DNA from: Pseudobacteriovorax antillogorgiicola
GTDB taxonomy: Bacteria > Bdellovibrionota_B > Oligoflexia > Oligoflexales > Oligoflexaceae
NCBI RefSeq assembly: GCF_900177345.1
Contig: NZ_FWZT01000020.1
Location: forward strand, 1 to 64,000
DNA length: 64,000 nucleotides
Direction of reading: 5' to 3'
The translations under genes were made by a program, and so were the position numbers. Below, in pieces: positions 17,694 through 26,725 of this stretch; positions within the stretch are counted from its first letter, which is position 1; the number at the start of each line of letters is the position of its first letter. A model generated the notes under the pieces. That model did no database searches and was not told the DNA's origin. It saw only the letters and a list, made by a program, of their open reading frames with translations.

Positions 17694-20237
17694 ATGGCTC
17701 AAGGATTTGCAAATACTTGGAGAACCCGCTGGCTGGCATTCGTCGATGCGTTTATTCCCGAATCGATATCAGGGGACTCCGTTCGAAAGCGCCGGGGCCG
17801 TTTTGTAGTCATGAGTTCATTCACCATCGGTTTGCTAATGAGCGCGATTGCCACCCTTGTCGGTTTCCGTGTGGGCTTTGATAGTTGGAATTTTTGGGTG
17901 TCTGCCTTGGCTGCTGGCATCCTATTTTGTGTTCCACTCATCCTACGACTTACCCGTAGCCTGACATTTAGCAGCTGTGTAATATCCGGCTTTGGCTTGT
18001 TTGTGGTACCATTGCCGATTCTCAGTGGTGCATCCTTTATGGAGAACCACCTTCTTTGGTTAGTATTGATAACCTTGGGCTCTACTTGGTTCCTTGGCTT
18101 TCGTCTGGGCTTTGTCACAATGATTCTTGCTTTGGCCGAAGTGTGGGTCCTCTATTTCACTTTAGGTATTCACGAAGCCGCTAGCGCGTCCGTGGAAAGT
18201 CACTTCATTCTAAGAAAATGTGTGATCATTTCTGTAATGGTTGTTACCACTTGGATACTGACCTATCTCAATGATAAGGCAAACACCGCCTCTCAAGAGG
18301 AACTTGAACAGAAGATTCAGGATAAGGAACGCTTTAAGGTGCTCTTCACCCACTCCCAAGACCCTCACTTTCTGATTTCCAAGTTGGGCCTTATTGAGTT
18401 TAACGATGCGGCTTCAAGAATGTTGCGTTGTACCCAAGGGGGGCGCATGGCCAAGCTCCTGCACCAAGTGAGTATGGGGTCTGGTGATGGTCCGGTACGA
18501 AACCCTATCGAACACTACGAGCAAATATTCACAGAGATTAAGGTTAAGGGGTTTATTAGCCAGGAAGGACGGGTACAGGTTGGCGAGCAAACGATCCCAC
18601 TGCAAATCCTCATGTCGCTGGCGGAGCTTCACGGCGAGCCTGTCTTGCTTATGAACTGGCACGACTTGACGGAAGTGAAGAAAGTGGAGCAACGCTTGAT
18701 TCAAGCGGAGCGTGAGGCACTTCGAGCTGCTGATACAAAGTCAGCGTTTCTCGCTAATATGTCTCATGAGATCCGCACACCTTTGAATGGTATCATCGGC
18801 TTCAGCGAAATCCTTATGGAAAGTGAGCTTGATCGTAAGCAAAAGGATGCCGTTAAAGGGATGCAGATCTGCGGTGAAACTCTGATCACTCTCATCAATG
18901 ATATTCTAGACTTTTCGCGCCTGGAAGCAGGAAACCTCGATCTAACAAAGCATAGCTTTGACTTCCATAATACCTTGGAGACCTGTTTTTCGATGTTCTT
19001 TCAGGAGGCTTCCCTCAAAGGGATCGATCTCGACATCGATATTGGCTCAGGGGTCCCGCAGTTTGTCAAGAGTGATGAAAATCGGCTCCGACAGGTGGTA
19101 GTCAACTTACTAAGCAACGCGGTGAAGTTTACGGAACGGGGTTCAGTGCAACTCTATGCTGAGTTGATGAATCATGAAGAGGGTCATTCACGGGTGCGAA
19201 TCCATGTGAAAGATAGCGGAATAGGAATTGGCGAAGCTGATCAGAAGCATCTATTCAAGTCGTTCAGTCAGGTGGACGCTTCTTCCACCCGTCGTTTTCA
19301 AGGGACCGGCCTCGGGCTTGCCATCTGTCGTGGTGTTTTGGAGGCTATGGGTGGTTCGATCTGGGTGAAAAGTGCGATTGGGCAAGGAGCCCATTTTACC
19401 TTTGAATTAGATCTGGAACATGGTCATCACGTGGTTCAGGGGGAGGCCCACTTTGAAGTATCTCTTCCCGATAATCTGCGGATCTTGGTGGTTGATGACA
19501 ACGATCTGAACATAAAGGTCGCGATTCACCATTTAGATGGACTTGAGGCGGACATCCAGGTGGCTCGCAATGGCCAGGAAGCGTTGGACATGGCAAGCCG
19601 CGAGCGCTATGATATTTGCTTTATGGATTGCCAAATGCCAGTGATGGATGGCTATACTGCGACAAGAGAAATCATCCAAACAGTTTCCGAAGATCAGCGT
19701 CCCTATATCATCGCCATGACGGCGAATGCGATGGCGGGAGACCGCGAGGCATGCATTGCTGCGGGTATGAACGATTACATTGCCAAACCTGTGAAAAAAA
19801 TTACGATGTTTAAGGCCATCGAAAAGGGCGTCCACCGCAGTGGCGAAGGCTCCAACAACGTTCATCATCTTAAAGACTATGACGAGGCCTCTGATTCAAC
19901 TTTGAGAATTCTTGAAGATCGTTTCGATGGCGATATTAACTTCTACTGCGAGATGATTGACCAGTACGAATCGAGCTCTCGGGAGCAGATGGCTGAATTA
20001 AAAAGGGCGATTGAAGCCTCACAGATCGATCGTGAGTTATCACTTTGCCATTCCATGAAGGGAATGTCTCTCAATATGGGCTTTGATAGTATAGCTGAAA
20101 TGTTTCTCCAGGCCGAGTTACTCCTTCGGCATGACAAAGGGCAACTCAACCTAGAGCGCTGGCGCTTCTTTCTCGACCGTATTGATGAGGATATCAGTCA
20201 GTCCCGGGCTCATCTTGCCTCGAAAAAGGCGTCCTAA
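17694..20237 (+). CDS. hybrid sensor histidine kinase with receiver and Hpt
   Basis: 847 residues. About six N-terminal membrane segments (to roughly 200) form the sensor; a PAS-like domain follows, then HisKA with HEIRTPLNGIIGF (His358), an ATPase domain with RQVVVNLLSNAVKFT, DSGIGIG and GTGLGLAIC, a receiver with Asp645 in FMDCQMPVMDG and Lys in YIAKPVK, and a C-terminal Hpt with His786 in CHSMKGM. This gives a complete His-Asp-His relay needing only an output receiver. The frame opens at GTG 17658, but ATG 17694 with GGGGAG just upstream is the better start. Confidence 0.93.
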   Translation: MAQGFANTWRTRWLAFVDAFIPESISGDSVRKRRGRFVVMSSFTIGLLMSAIATLVGFRVGFDSWNFWVSALAAGILFCVPLILRLTRSLTFSSCVISGFGLFVVPLPILSGASFMENHLLWLVLITLGSTWFLGFRLGFVTMILALAEVWVLYFTLGIHEAASASVESHFILRKCVIISVMVVTTWILTYLNDKANTASQEELEQKIQDKERFKVLFTHSQDPHFLISKLGLIEFNDAASRMLRCTQGGRMAKLLHQVSMGSGDGPVRNPIEHYEQIFTEIKVKGFISQEGRVQVGEQTIPLQILMSLAELHGEPVLLMNWHDLTEVKKVEQRLIQAEREALRAADTKSAFLANMSHEIRTPLNGIIGFSEILMESELDRKQKDAVKGMQICGETLITLINDILDFSRLEAGNLDLTKHSFDFHNTLETCFSMFFQEASLKGIDLDIDIGSGVPQFVKSDENRLRQVVVNLLSNAVKFTERGSVQLYAELMNHEEGHSRVRIHVKDSGIGIGEADQKHLFKSFSQVDASSTRRFQGTGLGLAICRGVLEAMGGSIWVKSAIGQGAHFTFELDLEHGHHVVQGEAHFEVSLPDNLRILVVDDNDLNIKVAIHHLDGLEADIQVARNGQEALDMASRERYDICFMDCQMPVMDGYTATREIIQTVSEDQRPYIIAMTANAMAGDREACIAAGMNDYIAKPVKKITMFKAIEKGVHRSGEGSNNVHHLKDYDEASDSTLRILEDRFDGDINFYCEMIDQYESSSREQMAELKRAIEASQIDRELSLCHSMKGMSLNMGFDSIAEMFLQAELLLRHDKGQLNLERWRFFLDRIDEDISQSRAHLASKKAS

Positions 20238-20401
20238 CCATCTAAAAAATCATGGAAACATCCAGTATGACGGAATGCTTCGCAGAGCTGGGTAGGTCAA
20301 TCGAAAAAATTCAGTTTGCTGGCTTAAATTGCCGATCTAGTGGGAAAGAGCTTCTGGCATAATGATGCTATATGTCGAGTCCATTGAAAGAGGAGGCTGT
20401 G

Positions 20402-20605
20402 ATGACGAAAGAAAAAAATCACAACATACTGGAATCCCTTAAAGCGGCGATTATCCACGACCCTCATCTTCTCGATCGGGTTCTGACCATCATTCGCAAT
20501 ACCCGCTCGACCACAGGCCAGTCGCTTGAAGATTACATGAAACAAAAAGAGATCCAAGAAAAAGATATCATCGAGCAACGGCGTCGCCAAAGCACTAAGT
20601 TTTAG
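20402..20605 (+). CDS. small hypothetical protein
   Basis: 67 residues, highly charged and helical, ending in a Lys/Glu/Arg-rich tail (QKEIQEKDIIEQRRRQ). The frame opens at 20372, but ATG 20402 is preceded by GAGGAGG at five bases and is the start. It is cytoplasmic and not recognised. It lies alone between the hybrid kinase and the SDR gene on the same strand. Confidence 0.65.
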   Translation: MTKEKNHNILESLKAAIIHDPHLLDRVLTIIRNTRSTTGQSLEDYMKQKEIQEKDIIEQRRRQSTKF

Positions 20606-20731
20606 TCTGTCACTTCGCAAATTTAGACTTTTGGCCCTCTAGTTTGACCGCTGGTTTATCAGCTTGCTATGAAGGTAGCTCCCGTCTAGAATGCCCACCT
20701 ATCAAATCCTTACCAAACAACTGGAGGCGCC

Positions 20732-21565
20732 ATGAGCTATCGGGATCAGGTGGTGGTAATTACGGGGGGAGCTTCAGGGTTAGGCCTTAAACTAGGGGAG
20801 GCTATGGCCCGCGAAGGAGCCAAGGTTGTGCTGGCTGACATCAATGAGTCAGGCCTACAGGCAACCAAGAGAGGCTTTAAAGAGCAAAATCTAGTGGCTG
20901 AATTCATGCAGGTCGACGTTGCATCTCATCAGAGTATCAAAGACTTGGTGACCGCTGTGATGGAGCGCTTTGGTCGTATTGATGTGATGATGAATAATGC
21001 CGGGATCGGCATGATTGGAAGCGTTTGCGATGTTCCCCTAGAAACTTGGGAGCGAATGATCGATGTCAATATCAAGAGCGTGATCTATGGCATCCAAGAG
21101 GTCTATCCTATTATGATCAAGCAAGGGTCGGGACAAATCGTCAATACCGCGTCCCTAGCTGGATTGATACCCATGCCTGGTGCGGTGCCCTACGGAATGA
21201 GTAAGCATGCCGTGGTGGGCCTTACCTTGGGTCTTCGGGCGGAAGCCGCTGCCTATGGAATCAAGGTCAACGTTCTATGCCCAGCCTTTGTCAAAACCAA
21301 TATCCTTAAGGATTCTGCAGCTTATAATGTTGGCCCCCATGCCCTGAAAAAAGTGGTGGCTAACGCAGGTGGAGCGATCTCACTCGATGAGTTCATCACA
21401 GAGGCTATGGCTGGGATTCGTGCTAACAAAAGCCTTATCGTTTTGCCAAAGAAGGCTCGTCTCGCCTATCGGGTGTTTCGATTCTTACCGAAGAAATTTT
21501 TCCGAGCTAATGAAAAGTTCGGGCGGGGTGTTCGAAGGATGCGAGGCGCTGAAACCGCCCACTGA
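20732..21565 (+). CDS. SDR family oxidoreductase
   Basis: 277 residues of the classical short-chain dehydrogenase family. Cofactor site TGGASGLGL near the start, Asp in LADINES (suggesting NAD preference), NNAGIG, active-site Ser in NTASLAG and Tyr/Lys in YGMSK. The basic C-terminal tail (RVFRFLPKKFFRANEKFG) is unusual and may bind membranes. ATG has GGAGG five bases upstream. The substrate is unknown. It is convergent with the START-domain gene. Confidence 0.93.
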   Translation: MSYRDQVVVITGGASGLGLKLGEAMAREGAKVVLADINESGLQATKRGFKEQNLVAEFMQVDVASHQSIKDLVTAVMERFGRIDVMMNNAGIGMIGSVCDVPLETWERMIDVNIKSVIYGIQEVYPIMIKQGSGQIVNTASLAGLIPMPGAVPYGMSKHAVVGLTLGLRAEAAAYGIKVNVLCPAFVKTNILKDSAAYNVGPHALKKVVANAGGAISLDEFITEAMAGIRANKSLIVLPKKARLAYRVFRFLPKKFFRANEKFGRGVRRMRGAETAH

Positions 21566-21590
21566 TGATGGTTCCCATAAATACTTGTTA

Positions 21591-22271
21591 CTACTTCATA
21601 GATATCTGTTTAAGGCTTCGTAGCTCATTCGCTATGATCTCATTGTGAGGGGTCTTGGCCTTAGCTGCTTGCTTTTCCATCGCGTTGAGTGTTTTGGATG
21701 GCCAGGACTTTTGAATCAGGTTGACTAACCAAGAGGGGATGTAACCCATAGGATCGGTTTGGATTTCTACAGATACCCTGGTCTTGCCATTAGGTAGTGG
21801 AGTAAGGACGTAGCGACTATCGATGAGATTGGCTCTGACACCGATGGTTTCAGGAGCATCGGGATGCTCCACCGATTTTAGCGAAACAATCACTTGGTTG
21901 GCAATATTGTCAATCTTCAAATCAAATTGTGTAACGTAGTCTCTGTTGAGGAGCGGCCAAGGTACCTTATAAGAAGAGTAGGCGATCGCCTTATACTTGC
22001 CCTGTTCTAAAAACTTGAAGTCGATTACCATGTCGACCCATTCGAGTCGTGATTTGCCGTTCTTGTCGAGTAGCACCTGGGATACTTTGGTGATAGGCTG
22101 GTTCATTACCTTAACCCCTTTGAAGGCAACCAGCGAACTGCCAGGGATCTCCTTGCGGAATACATCAACGCCGTCGTCGCGGTCGACTTTTTCCCAACCC
22201 TTACCAAATGCGGGAAACGTTAGAAGGCTCAGTGTCGTTAGGGTGGTTCCCAGGATTTTACTAATTTTCAT
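21591..22271 (-). CDS. exported START-domain lipid-binding-like protein
   Basis: 226 residues with signal peptide MKISKILGTTLTTLSLLTFPAFG. The mature protein fits the START/SRPBCC lipid-transfer fold: GWEKVDRDDGVDVFRKEIPGSSLVAFKG, then KVPWPLLNRDYV, a signature of bacterial START proteins. A periplasmic lipid-binding role is the usual inference. ATG 22271 with GGAG nine bases upstream is chosen over the TTG at 22286. Confidence 0.85.
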   Translation of the reverse strand: MKISKILGTTLTTLSLLTFPAFGKGWEKVDRDDGVDVFRKEIPGSSLVAFKGVKVMNQPITKVSQVLLDKNGKSRLEWVDMVIDFKFLEQGKYKAIAYSSYKVPWPLLNRDYVTQFDLKIDNIANQVIVSLKSVEHPDAPETIGVRANLIDSRYVLTPLPNGKTRVSVEIQTDPMGYIPSWLVNLIQKSWPSKTLNAMEKQAAKAKTPHNEIIANELRSLKQISMK

Positions 22272-22467
22272 AGCGTCATGCTCCAATCATTCTTTGCCCT
22301 AGACATAGCGAGAGCTTCGGAGATGCCATGATGCAAATTAATTAATTACATTGCTGACAGCGTAATCAACAGCTTAGGGACCCCTTAAACAGGCGGTTAA
22401 CATATGAATCACGCTAAAATTGGTGGGAAAGGGGAGTCGGAAGCCATACCGGGAGGCTGAATTGAAA

Positions 22468-22485
22468 CGGGCTAATATTAGCCCG
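22468..22485. terminator. perfect 18-base palindrome after DUF6435 gene
   Basis: CGGGCTAATATTAGCCCG is fully self-complementary and lies four bases beyond the minus-strand stop at 22489. GTTTCAATTC follows on the minus strand, only mildly T-rich, so this is a probable weak terminator. Confidence 0.5.
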
Positions 22486-22488
22486 CGC

Positions 22489-22659
22489 TCAATTTAGTTG
22501 CTCACGATCTAGCTTTCTCTCTAGGGAGTCAATTTCAGCCATCACTTCTGAATACTCCCGGAGCTTACCATTTCGCTGATAGAGCACGGCTTGCTCGTAT
22601 AGCTTCTGAATCTGGTTCTTAATCTTCTTCTCAGGGTCGACTTTTAAAAAACCAAACAT
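22489..22659 (-). CDS. DUF6435-like small protein
   Basis: 56 residues beginning MFGFLKVDPEKKIKNQ, matching the small DUF6435 family (MFGFLK.DP.KKL...Y..L...A...QRNGD...Y). It is charged and helical, with unknown function. The frame opens further upstream, but this ATG follows GGAGAG by six bases and matches the family start exactly. Confidence 0.8.
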   Translation of the reverse strand: MFGFLKVDPEKKIKNQIQKLYEQAVLYQRNGKLREYSEVMAEIDSLERKLDREQLN

Positions 22660-22919
22660 GAAGGGCTCTCCTAACCTGTTCATTCATTCTTCGGAATTGC
22701 CTTTCCATTCCTCAATACCTTTTCACTTTACATGGGTCAAAAAACAGGGGAATGCCACAAAGTGCGACTGATTCGAAACGAGGCGCCACATTGGGTGACA
22801 AGGTGTCACGGGCGAAACTCTATAACCTCTTATCTGAGCCCGCAGTTGCAGGGCGCGAAGGAGCTTATCAATCTATTTTTAAAATTCTTGGATATATGCT
22901 TGTGACTTGCAAATGAAAG

Positions 22920-22934
22920 TGATAATTGTTCTCA
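22920..22934. promoter_or_regulatory. Fur-box-like site before imelysin operon
   Basis: TGATAATTGTTCTCA matches 12 of 14 positions of the 7-1-7 Fur consensus TGATAATnATTATCA and lies 61 bases before the first imelysin start. Imelysin operons are Fur-controlled in several marine bacteria, which fits. Confidence 0.7.
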
Positions 22935-22995
22935 AGATCAGTTGAGACCCAGCCGATAGACTCTTGTATAAAACGAAAAATTGGAGAATAAGTCG

Positions 22996-24180
22996 ATGAA
23001 ATATAGGCTCATGAGCGCTCTATTGCTCTCTAGTACGCTTCTTGGTTCCTGTACCGATGATGACGAACCCATTCAGCCGACCAGTGAAGCAGCAGTTCAG
23101 AACTACGCTGCAATTGTTTACGCTAACTACACCGATGCCCTAGAAACAGCTACTGCATTGAAATCTGCTGTTGATAGCTTTGTCGAGGCTCCCAGTGAGG
23201 CTGGTCTGGAAGAGGCGAAGCAAGCTTGGCTCGCGTCCCGTGATCCCTATGGCCAATCTGAAGCCTATCGATTCTACGATGGCCCTATTGATGATAGCGA
23301 TGGCCCCGAGGGTCAGCTCAATGCCTGGCCTCTCGATGAGGTCTACCTTGATTACGTTGACGGTGATGAAGACGCGGGTATTATCAATTCAACTCTTGAA
23401 ATTTCTAAAGCAAGTATCGCTGGCTATAATGAGGGAGGCCAGGGAGATATCTTAAGTTCTGGAAGCGGTTTTGATGCTGAAAAAGCCATTGCCACAGGTT
23501 ACCATGCCATCGAATTTCTGCTTTGGGGCCAAGATCTGAGTGCCACTGGCCCTGGGACAAGACCTTATACAGACTACACAACACGGGCGAATGCCGACCG
23601 ACGAGGGACGTATCTCAAGCTAACAGCTGAGCTTTTGGTCGAAGACCTTACCACCCTTGTTGCGGATTGGGCTCCCGAAGATGCCAGCAACTATCGCAAT
23701 GCAAGTTTCCTAGCTCAAGACACTAGCGAGTCACTGAAGGCTATGTTCACCTCTATAGGGATTCTGGCAAAAGGTGAACTGGGTGGAGAGCGAATTGATG
23801 TCGCTCTTGCCAACAAGTCCCAGGAGGATGAGCATTCGTGCTTTTCAGATAACACCAATGCTGATATCTATAACAACGCTTTAGGCGTGCAAAATGTGTA
23901 TTTAGGTCAGTATGGAAGCCTTACTGGCACCGGCTTATCAGCACTTGTGGCAGAAGTCGATCCAGATCTTGACGAGGAGATTAAAACCCTTCTCGACGAA
24001 GCGGTGACCCTTGCTAAAACACTGCCTTTGACCTTCGATCAGATTATCGTGGATGAGAGCTCTGATGGCTATGCACAGGCTAACAATCTGGTTATCAAGC
24101 TTCAGGAGGTCGCTGAAAAACTTGTCTCAGCAGCAACTGCTGTAGGCCTTGGAACAATAAGCGTTGAGTTACCGGAGTAA
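22996..24180 (+). CDS. imelysin-family lipoprotein (M75-like)
   Basis: 394 residues. ATG 22996 is preceded by GGAG and gives a lipoprotein signal with lipobox LLGSC (Cys19). Imelysin domain follows with the GxHxxE motif intact in GYHAIEFLLWGQ (His170, Glu173), and the repeat-derived helical bundle continues to the end. Family members (IrpA/ICMP) are iron-regulated periplasmic or surface proteins implicated in iron uptake; peptidase activity is doubtful for most. It is first of a four-gene operon with a Fur-like site in front. Confidence 0.92.
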   Translation: MKYRLMSALLLSSTLLGSCTDDDEPIQPTSEAAVQNYAAIVYANYTDALETATALKSAVDSFVEAPSEAGLEEAKQAWLASRDPYGQSEAYRFYDGPIDDSDGPEGQLNAWPLDEVYLDYVDGDEDAGIINSTLEISKASIAGYNEGGQGDILSSGSGFDAEKAIATGYHAIEFLLWGQDLSATGPGTRPYTDYTTRANADRRGTYLKLTAELLVEDLTTLVADWAPEDASNYRNASFLAQDTSESLKAMFTSIGILAKGELGGERIDVALANKSQEDEHSCFSDNTNADIYNNALGVQNVYLGQYGSLTGTGLSALVAEVDPDLDEEIKTLLDEAVTLAKTLPLTFDQIIVDESSDGYAQANNLVIKLQEVAEKLVSAATAVGLGTISVELPE

Positions 24181-24188
24181 GAAGAGAA

Positions 24189-25613
24189 TTGAAAGAACTG
24201 TTAGTCGTTGTCCCTATGACTCTTGCCTTGGCGGTGCTTGCAGCAGCTTGCACAGAGAGCGGGAGTGAAGACGGAAACGAATCCCTTGTTAGCGATAGCT
24301 TTCAGCTTGGCCCCCTGGGGGGCCAAGCGACTGTTTATGATAGCACGTCCCGGGCTTTCTCTCGCGAGGTGGAGAAGCTTTCTATTGAAGAGTCCCGCAG
24401 CTTTAATCGTGGTCGTGCTCTTTTTCGTGACGTGTGGGTGATTGCTCCCGCATCTACCAACACACGAGATGGTCTTGGCCCAGTGTTCAATGCTAGGGCC
24501 TGTGAAGCCTGTCATGTGGAAGATGGTCGTGGCAGACCTCCAGAGGCAGGCCAGCCATTTACAACGATGCTGGTGAGGCTAAGTATTCCTGGGGAAGGCA
24601 GCCATGGAGAGCCATTGCCTGTGCCGAACTATGGCGGACAGCTACAGAACTTCTCTGTTCCCGGAGTGCCAGCAGAAGGTTCTCCTTCGGTGGAATACCT
24701 CGTTCAAGCAGGCTCCTTCGATGATGGTGAGGCCTACGAACTCCTGCAACCACAATATAGTTTCGACAATCTTGCTTTCGGAGCTTTGCCAGCTGACCTG
24801 CTTTTTTCCCCGAGAGTGGCTCCGAGTATGATTGGTCTAGGGCTTTTAGAAGCCATTCCTGAGCAAGCCATTCGAGATTTGGCTGATCCGGAAGACCAAG
24901 ATGGTGATGGAATCTCAGGCCGTATCAATGAAGTCTGGGATTTTGAGGCTGAAGCCTTGAAACTGGGGCGATTCGGTTGGAAGGCAAACCAGCCGAACCT
25001 TCGTCAGCAAACCGCTGGTGCTTTCCTAGGGGACATCGGCATAACATCCAGCATATTTACCAATGAAAATTGTGCCGAAGCGCAGGCGGAATGTACGGCT
25101 GCTGCCAGTGGCTCCGAGGATGGCCAGCCCGAATTAATCGATATTATTCTTGATGATGTCACCTTTTATTCGGCAACCCTTGCAGTTCCGGCACAACGGA
25201 ACGAAAGTGATCCTGAAGTCATCGCGGGGAAGGCTTTATTTTTTGAAGCGAACTGCAATACCTGTCACGTTGCTCAGTTTGAAACAGGAGATAACCCTTT
25301 TTCTGATCGCCTTGCCGGGCAAACCATCCACCCTTTCACAGATCTGTTGTTACATGATATGGGGCCGGAACTGGCCGACAATCGACCCGATTTTCTAGCT
25401 TCAGGCCGTGAATGGCGAACGCCACCGCTCTGGGGCTTAGGTCTCATCGAAACTGTAAATAGTCATAGTCGTCTGCTCCATGATGGTAGGGCACGAAACA
25501 TCAGTGAAGCAATTCTATGGCATGGTGGCGAGGGGCAATCATCTCGTGATGCCTACAAGGCCATGTCCAGTAGTGAACGGCAACAATTGATTAAGTTCTT
25601 GGAGTCTTTGTAA
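24189..25613 (+). CDS. di-haem DUF1111 oxidoreductase lipoprotein
   Basis: 474 residues. TTG at 24189 gives MKELLVVVPMTLALAVLAAAC, a lipoprotein signal with a positive N-region; an inner ATG would lose that. Two c-type haem sites, CEACH (Cys105-His109) and CNTCH (from Cys356), are typical of the DUF1111 'di-haem oxidoreductase / putative thiol oxidoreductase' family. GLGPVFNARAC and GRFGWKANQP are family markers. In imelysin operons this protein is thought to handle redox chemistry of iron or haem in the periplasm. The stop overlaps the next start (TAATG). Confidence 0.93.
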   Translation: MKELLVVVPMTLALAVLAAACTESGSEDGNESLVSDSFQLGPLGGQATVYDSTSRAFSREVEKLSIEESRSFNRGRALFRDVWVIAPASTNTRDGLGPVFNARACEACHVEDGRGRPPEAGQPFTTMLVRLSIPGEGSHGEPLPVPNYGGQLQNFSVPGVPAEGSPSVEYLVQAGSFDDGEAYELLQPQYSFDNLAFGALPADLLFSPRVAPSMIGLGLLEAIPEQAIRDLADPEDQDGDGISGRINEVWDFEAEALKLGRFGWKANQPNLRQQTAGAFLGDIGITSSIFTNENCAEAQAECTAAASGSEDGQPELIDIILDDVTFYSATLAVPAQRNESDPEVIAGKALFFEANCNTCHVAQFETGDNPFSDRLAGQTIHPFTDLLLHDMGPELADNRPDFLASGREWRTPPLWGLGLIETVNSHSRLLHDGRARNISEAILWHGGEGQSSRDAYKAMSSSERQQLIKFLESL

Positions 25614-26719
25614 TGAAATACTTCTGGTTTGTCGGCCTAAGCATAGGCTCTTTAGTGCTTTGGCAAGGTTGCAAGGAGGCGGGTGATCCAGCCGCACAGA
25701 CGGTCGTCGATCGTCAAAACCTTTTAGAACTCTACGCCGATTCGATCATCCTGCCAAACTATGAAGACCTTGCTCAGAAGGGTGAAGCCTTAGAAACGGC
25801 AGTGTTGGAGCTTTGCACCAATCCTAGCGCTGAGACCTATAGTGGTGCACAAGCAGCTTGGTCGGCTGCTTACCTCGCATTTGCTACCACTGAAGTTCAC
25901 AATTTCGGTCCCATTAAATCCCAGCGGCTCGACTCAAAGATTCATTCCTGGCCGATTCGCGTGAATGATATTGAAACTTTTATTGCTGCGGGAGCCCTCA
26001 GTGAAGCCGACGTGAAAGCCGGTGGGGCTCTTGTAAAAGGCTTGCCAGTGATCGAATATATGATCTACGGAGCCAATCGTGATCTTGATGCCAGTGCCTT
26101 CGTTGCCGACGAAAGCCGCTGTCAATATTTGCTGAGTTTAACCGCCACCTTAGCCGATAATACGGCTGCATTACACAGCTCTTGGGCTGAAAGTGGTGAT
26201 AATTTTCGTCGTGATTTTGTTGACGCTGGCTCGGAAGACTCCATGTATGGAAAACAAACCGAAGCACTAGACGATATGGTGAATCAGATGATTCACACGA
26301 TTCAATTCATTGAAGGTGATAAAGTGGCAAGACCCCTAGGCAAGCGGAATAATGGGGTTGCCCAACCTGATGACGTCGAGTCTCCTTATGGACAGTTGAG
26401 TAAAAGCCTGATTCTTACCAATCTAAGCTCGATCCGGCAGGCATTTCTTGGCGGCGATAGTCTTCAAGACAACAGCGTGGCAGCCATCATTCAAGAAAGC
26501 TCTCCCGAGCTGTATGAAGAAGTGACTGCAGCGATCACCGCTGCCGAATCTTCGTTAGGTCAAACTACAGGCAGCCTGAGTATCGCGGTCCAGGGGGATG
26601 AAGCAGCGCTGGTTGAAGGCTGCTTCACGAGCCTAAAAGAGCTTCTTCGCTTATTTGCAGCTGATGTTGCTGGAGTCCTGGGGGTAACTCCAACCTTTAG
26701 CGACAACGACGGAGATTGA
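25613..26719 (+). CDS. second imelysin-family lipoprotein
   Basis: 368 residues, lipobox near LWQGC. Imelysin-type helical domain, but the GxHxxE motif reads GLPVIEYMIYG, so the His is replaced by Pro as in the second imelysin of similar operons. It is therefore probably a binding and not a catalytic paralogue. It is translationally coupled to the DUF1111 gene by a TAATG overlap and followed seven bases later by the HTTM gene. Confidence 0.9.
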   Translation: MKYFWFVGLSIGSLVLWQGCKEAGDPAAQTVVDRQNLLELYADSIILPNYEDLAQKGEALETAVLELCTNPSAETYSGAQAAWSAAYLAFATTEVHNFGPIKSQRLDSKIHSWPIRVNDIETFIAAGALSEADVKAGGALVKGLPVIEYMIYGANRDLDASAFVADESRCQYLLSLTATLADNTAALHSSWAESGDNFRRDFVDAGSEDSMYGKQTEALDDMVNQMIHTIQFIEGDKVARPLGKRNNGVAQPDDVESPYGQLSKSLILTNLSSIRQAFLGGDSLQDNSVAAIIQESSPELYEEVTAAITAAESSLGQTTGSLSIAVQGDEAALVEGCFTSLKELLRLFAADVAGVLGVTPTFSDNDGD

Positions 26720-26725
26720 TCTTAA

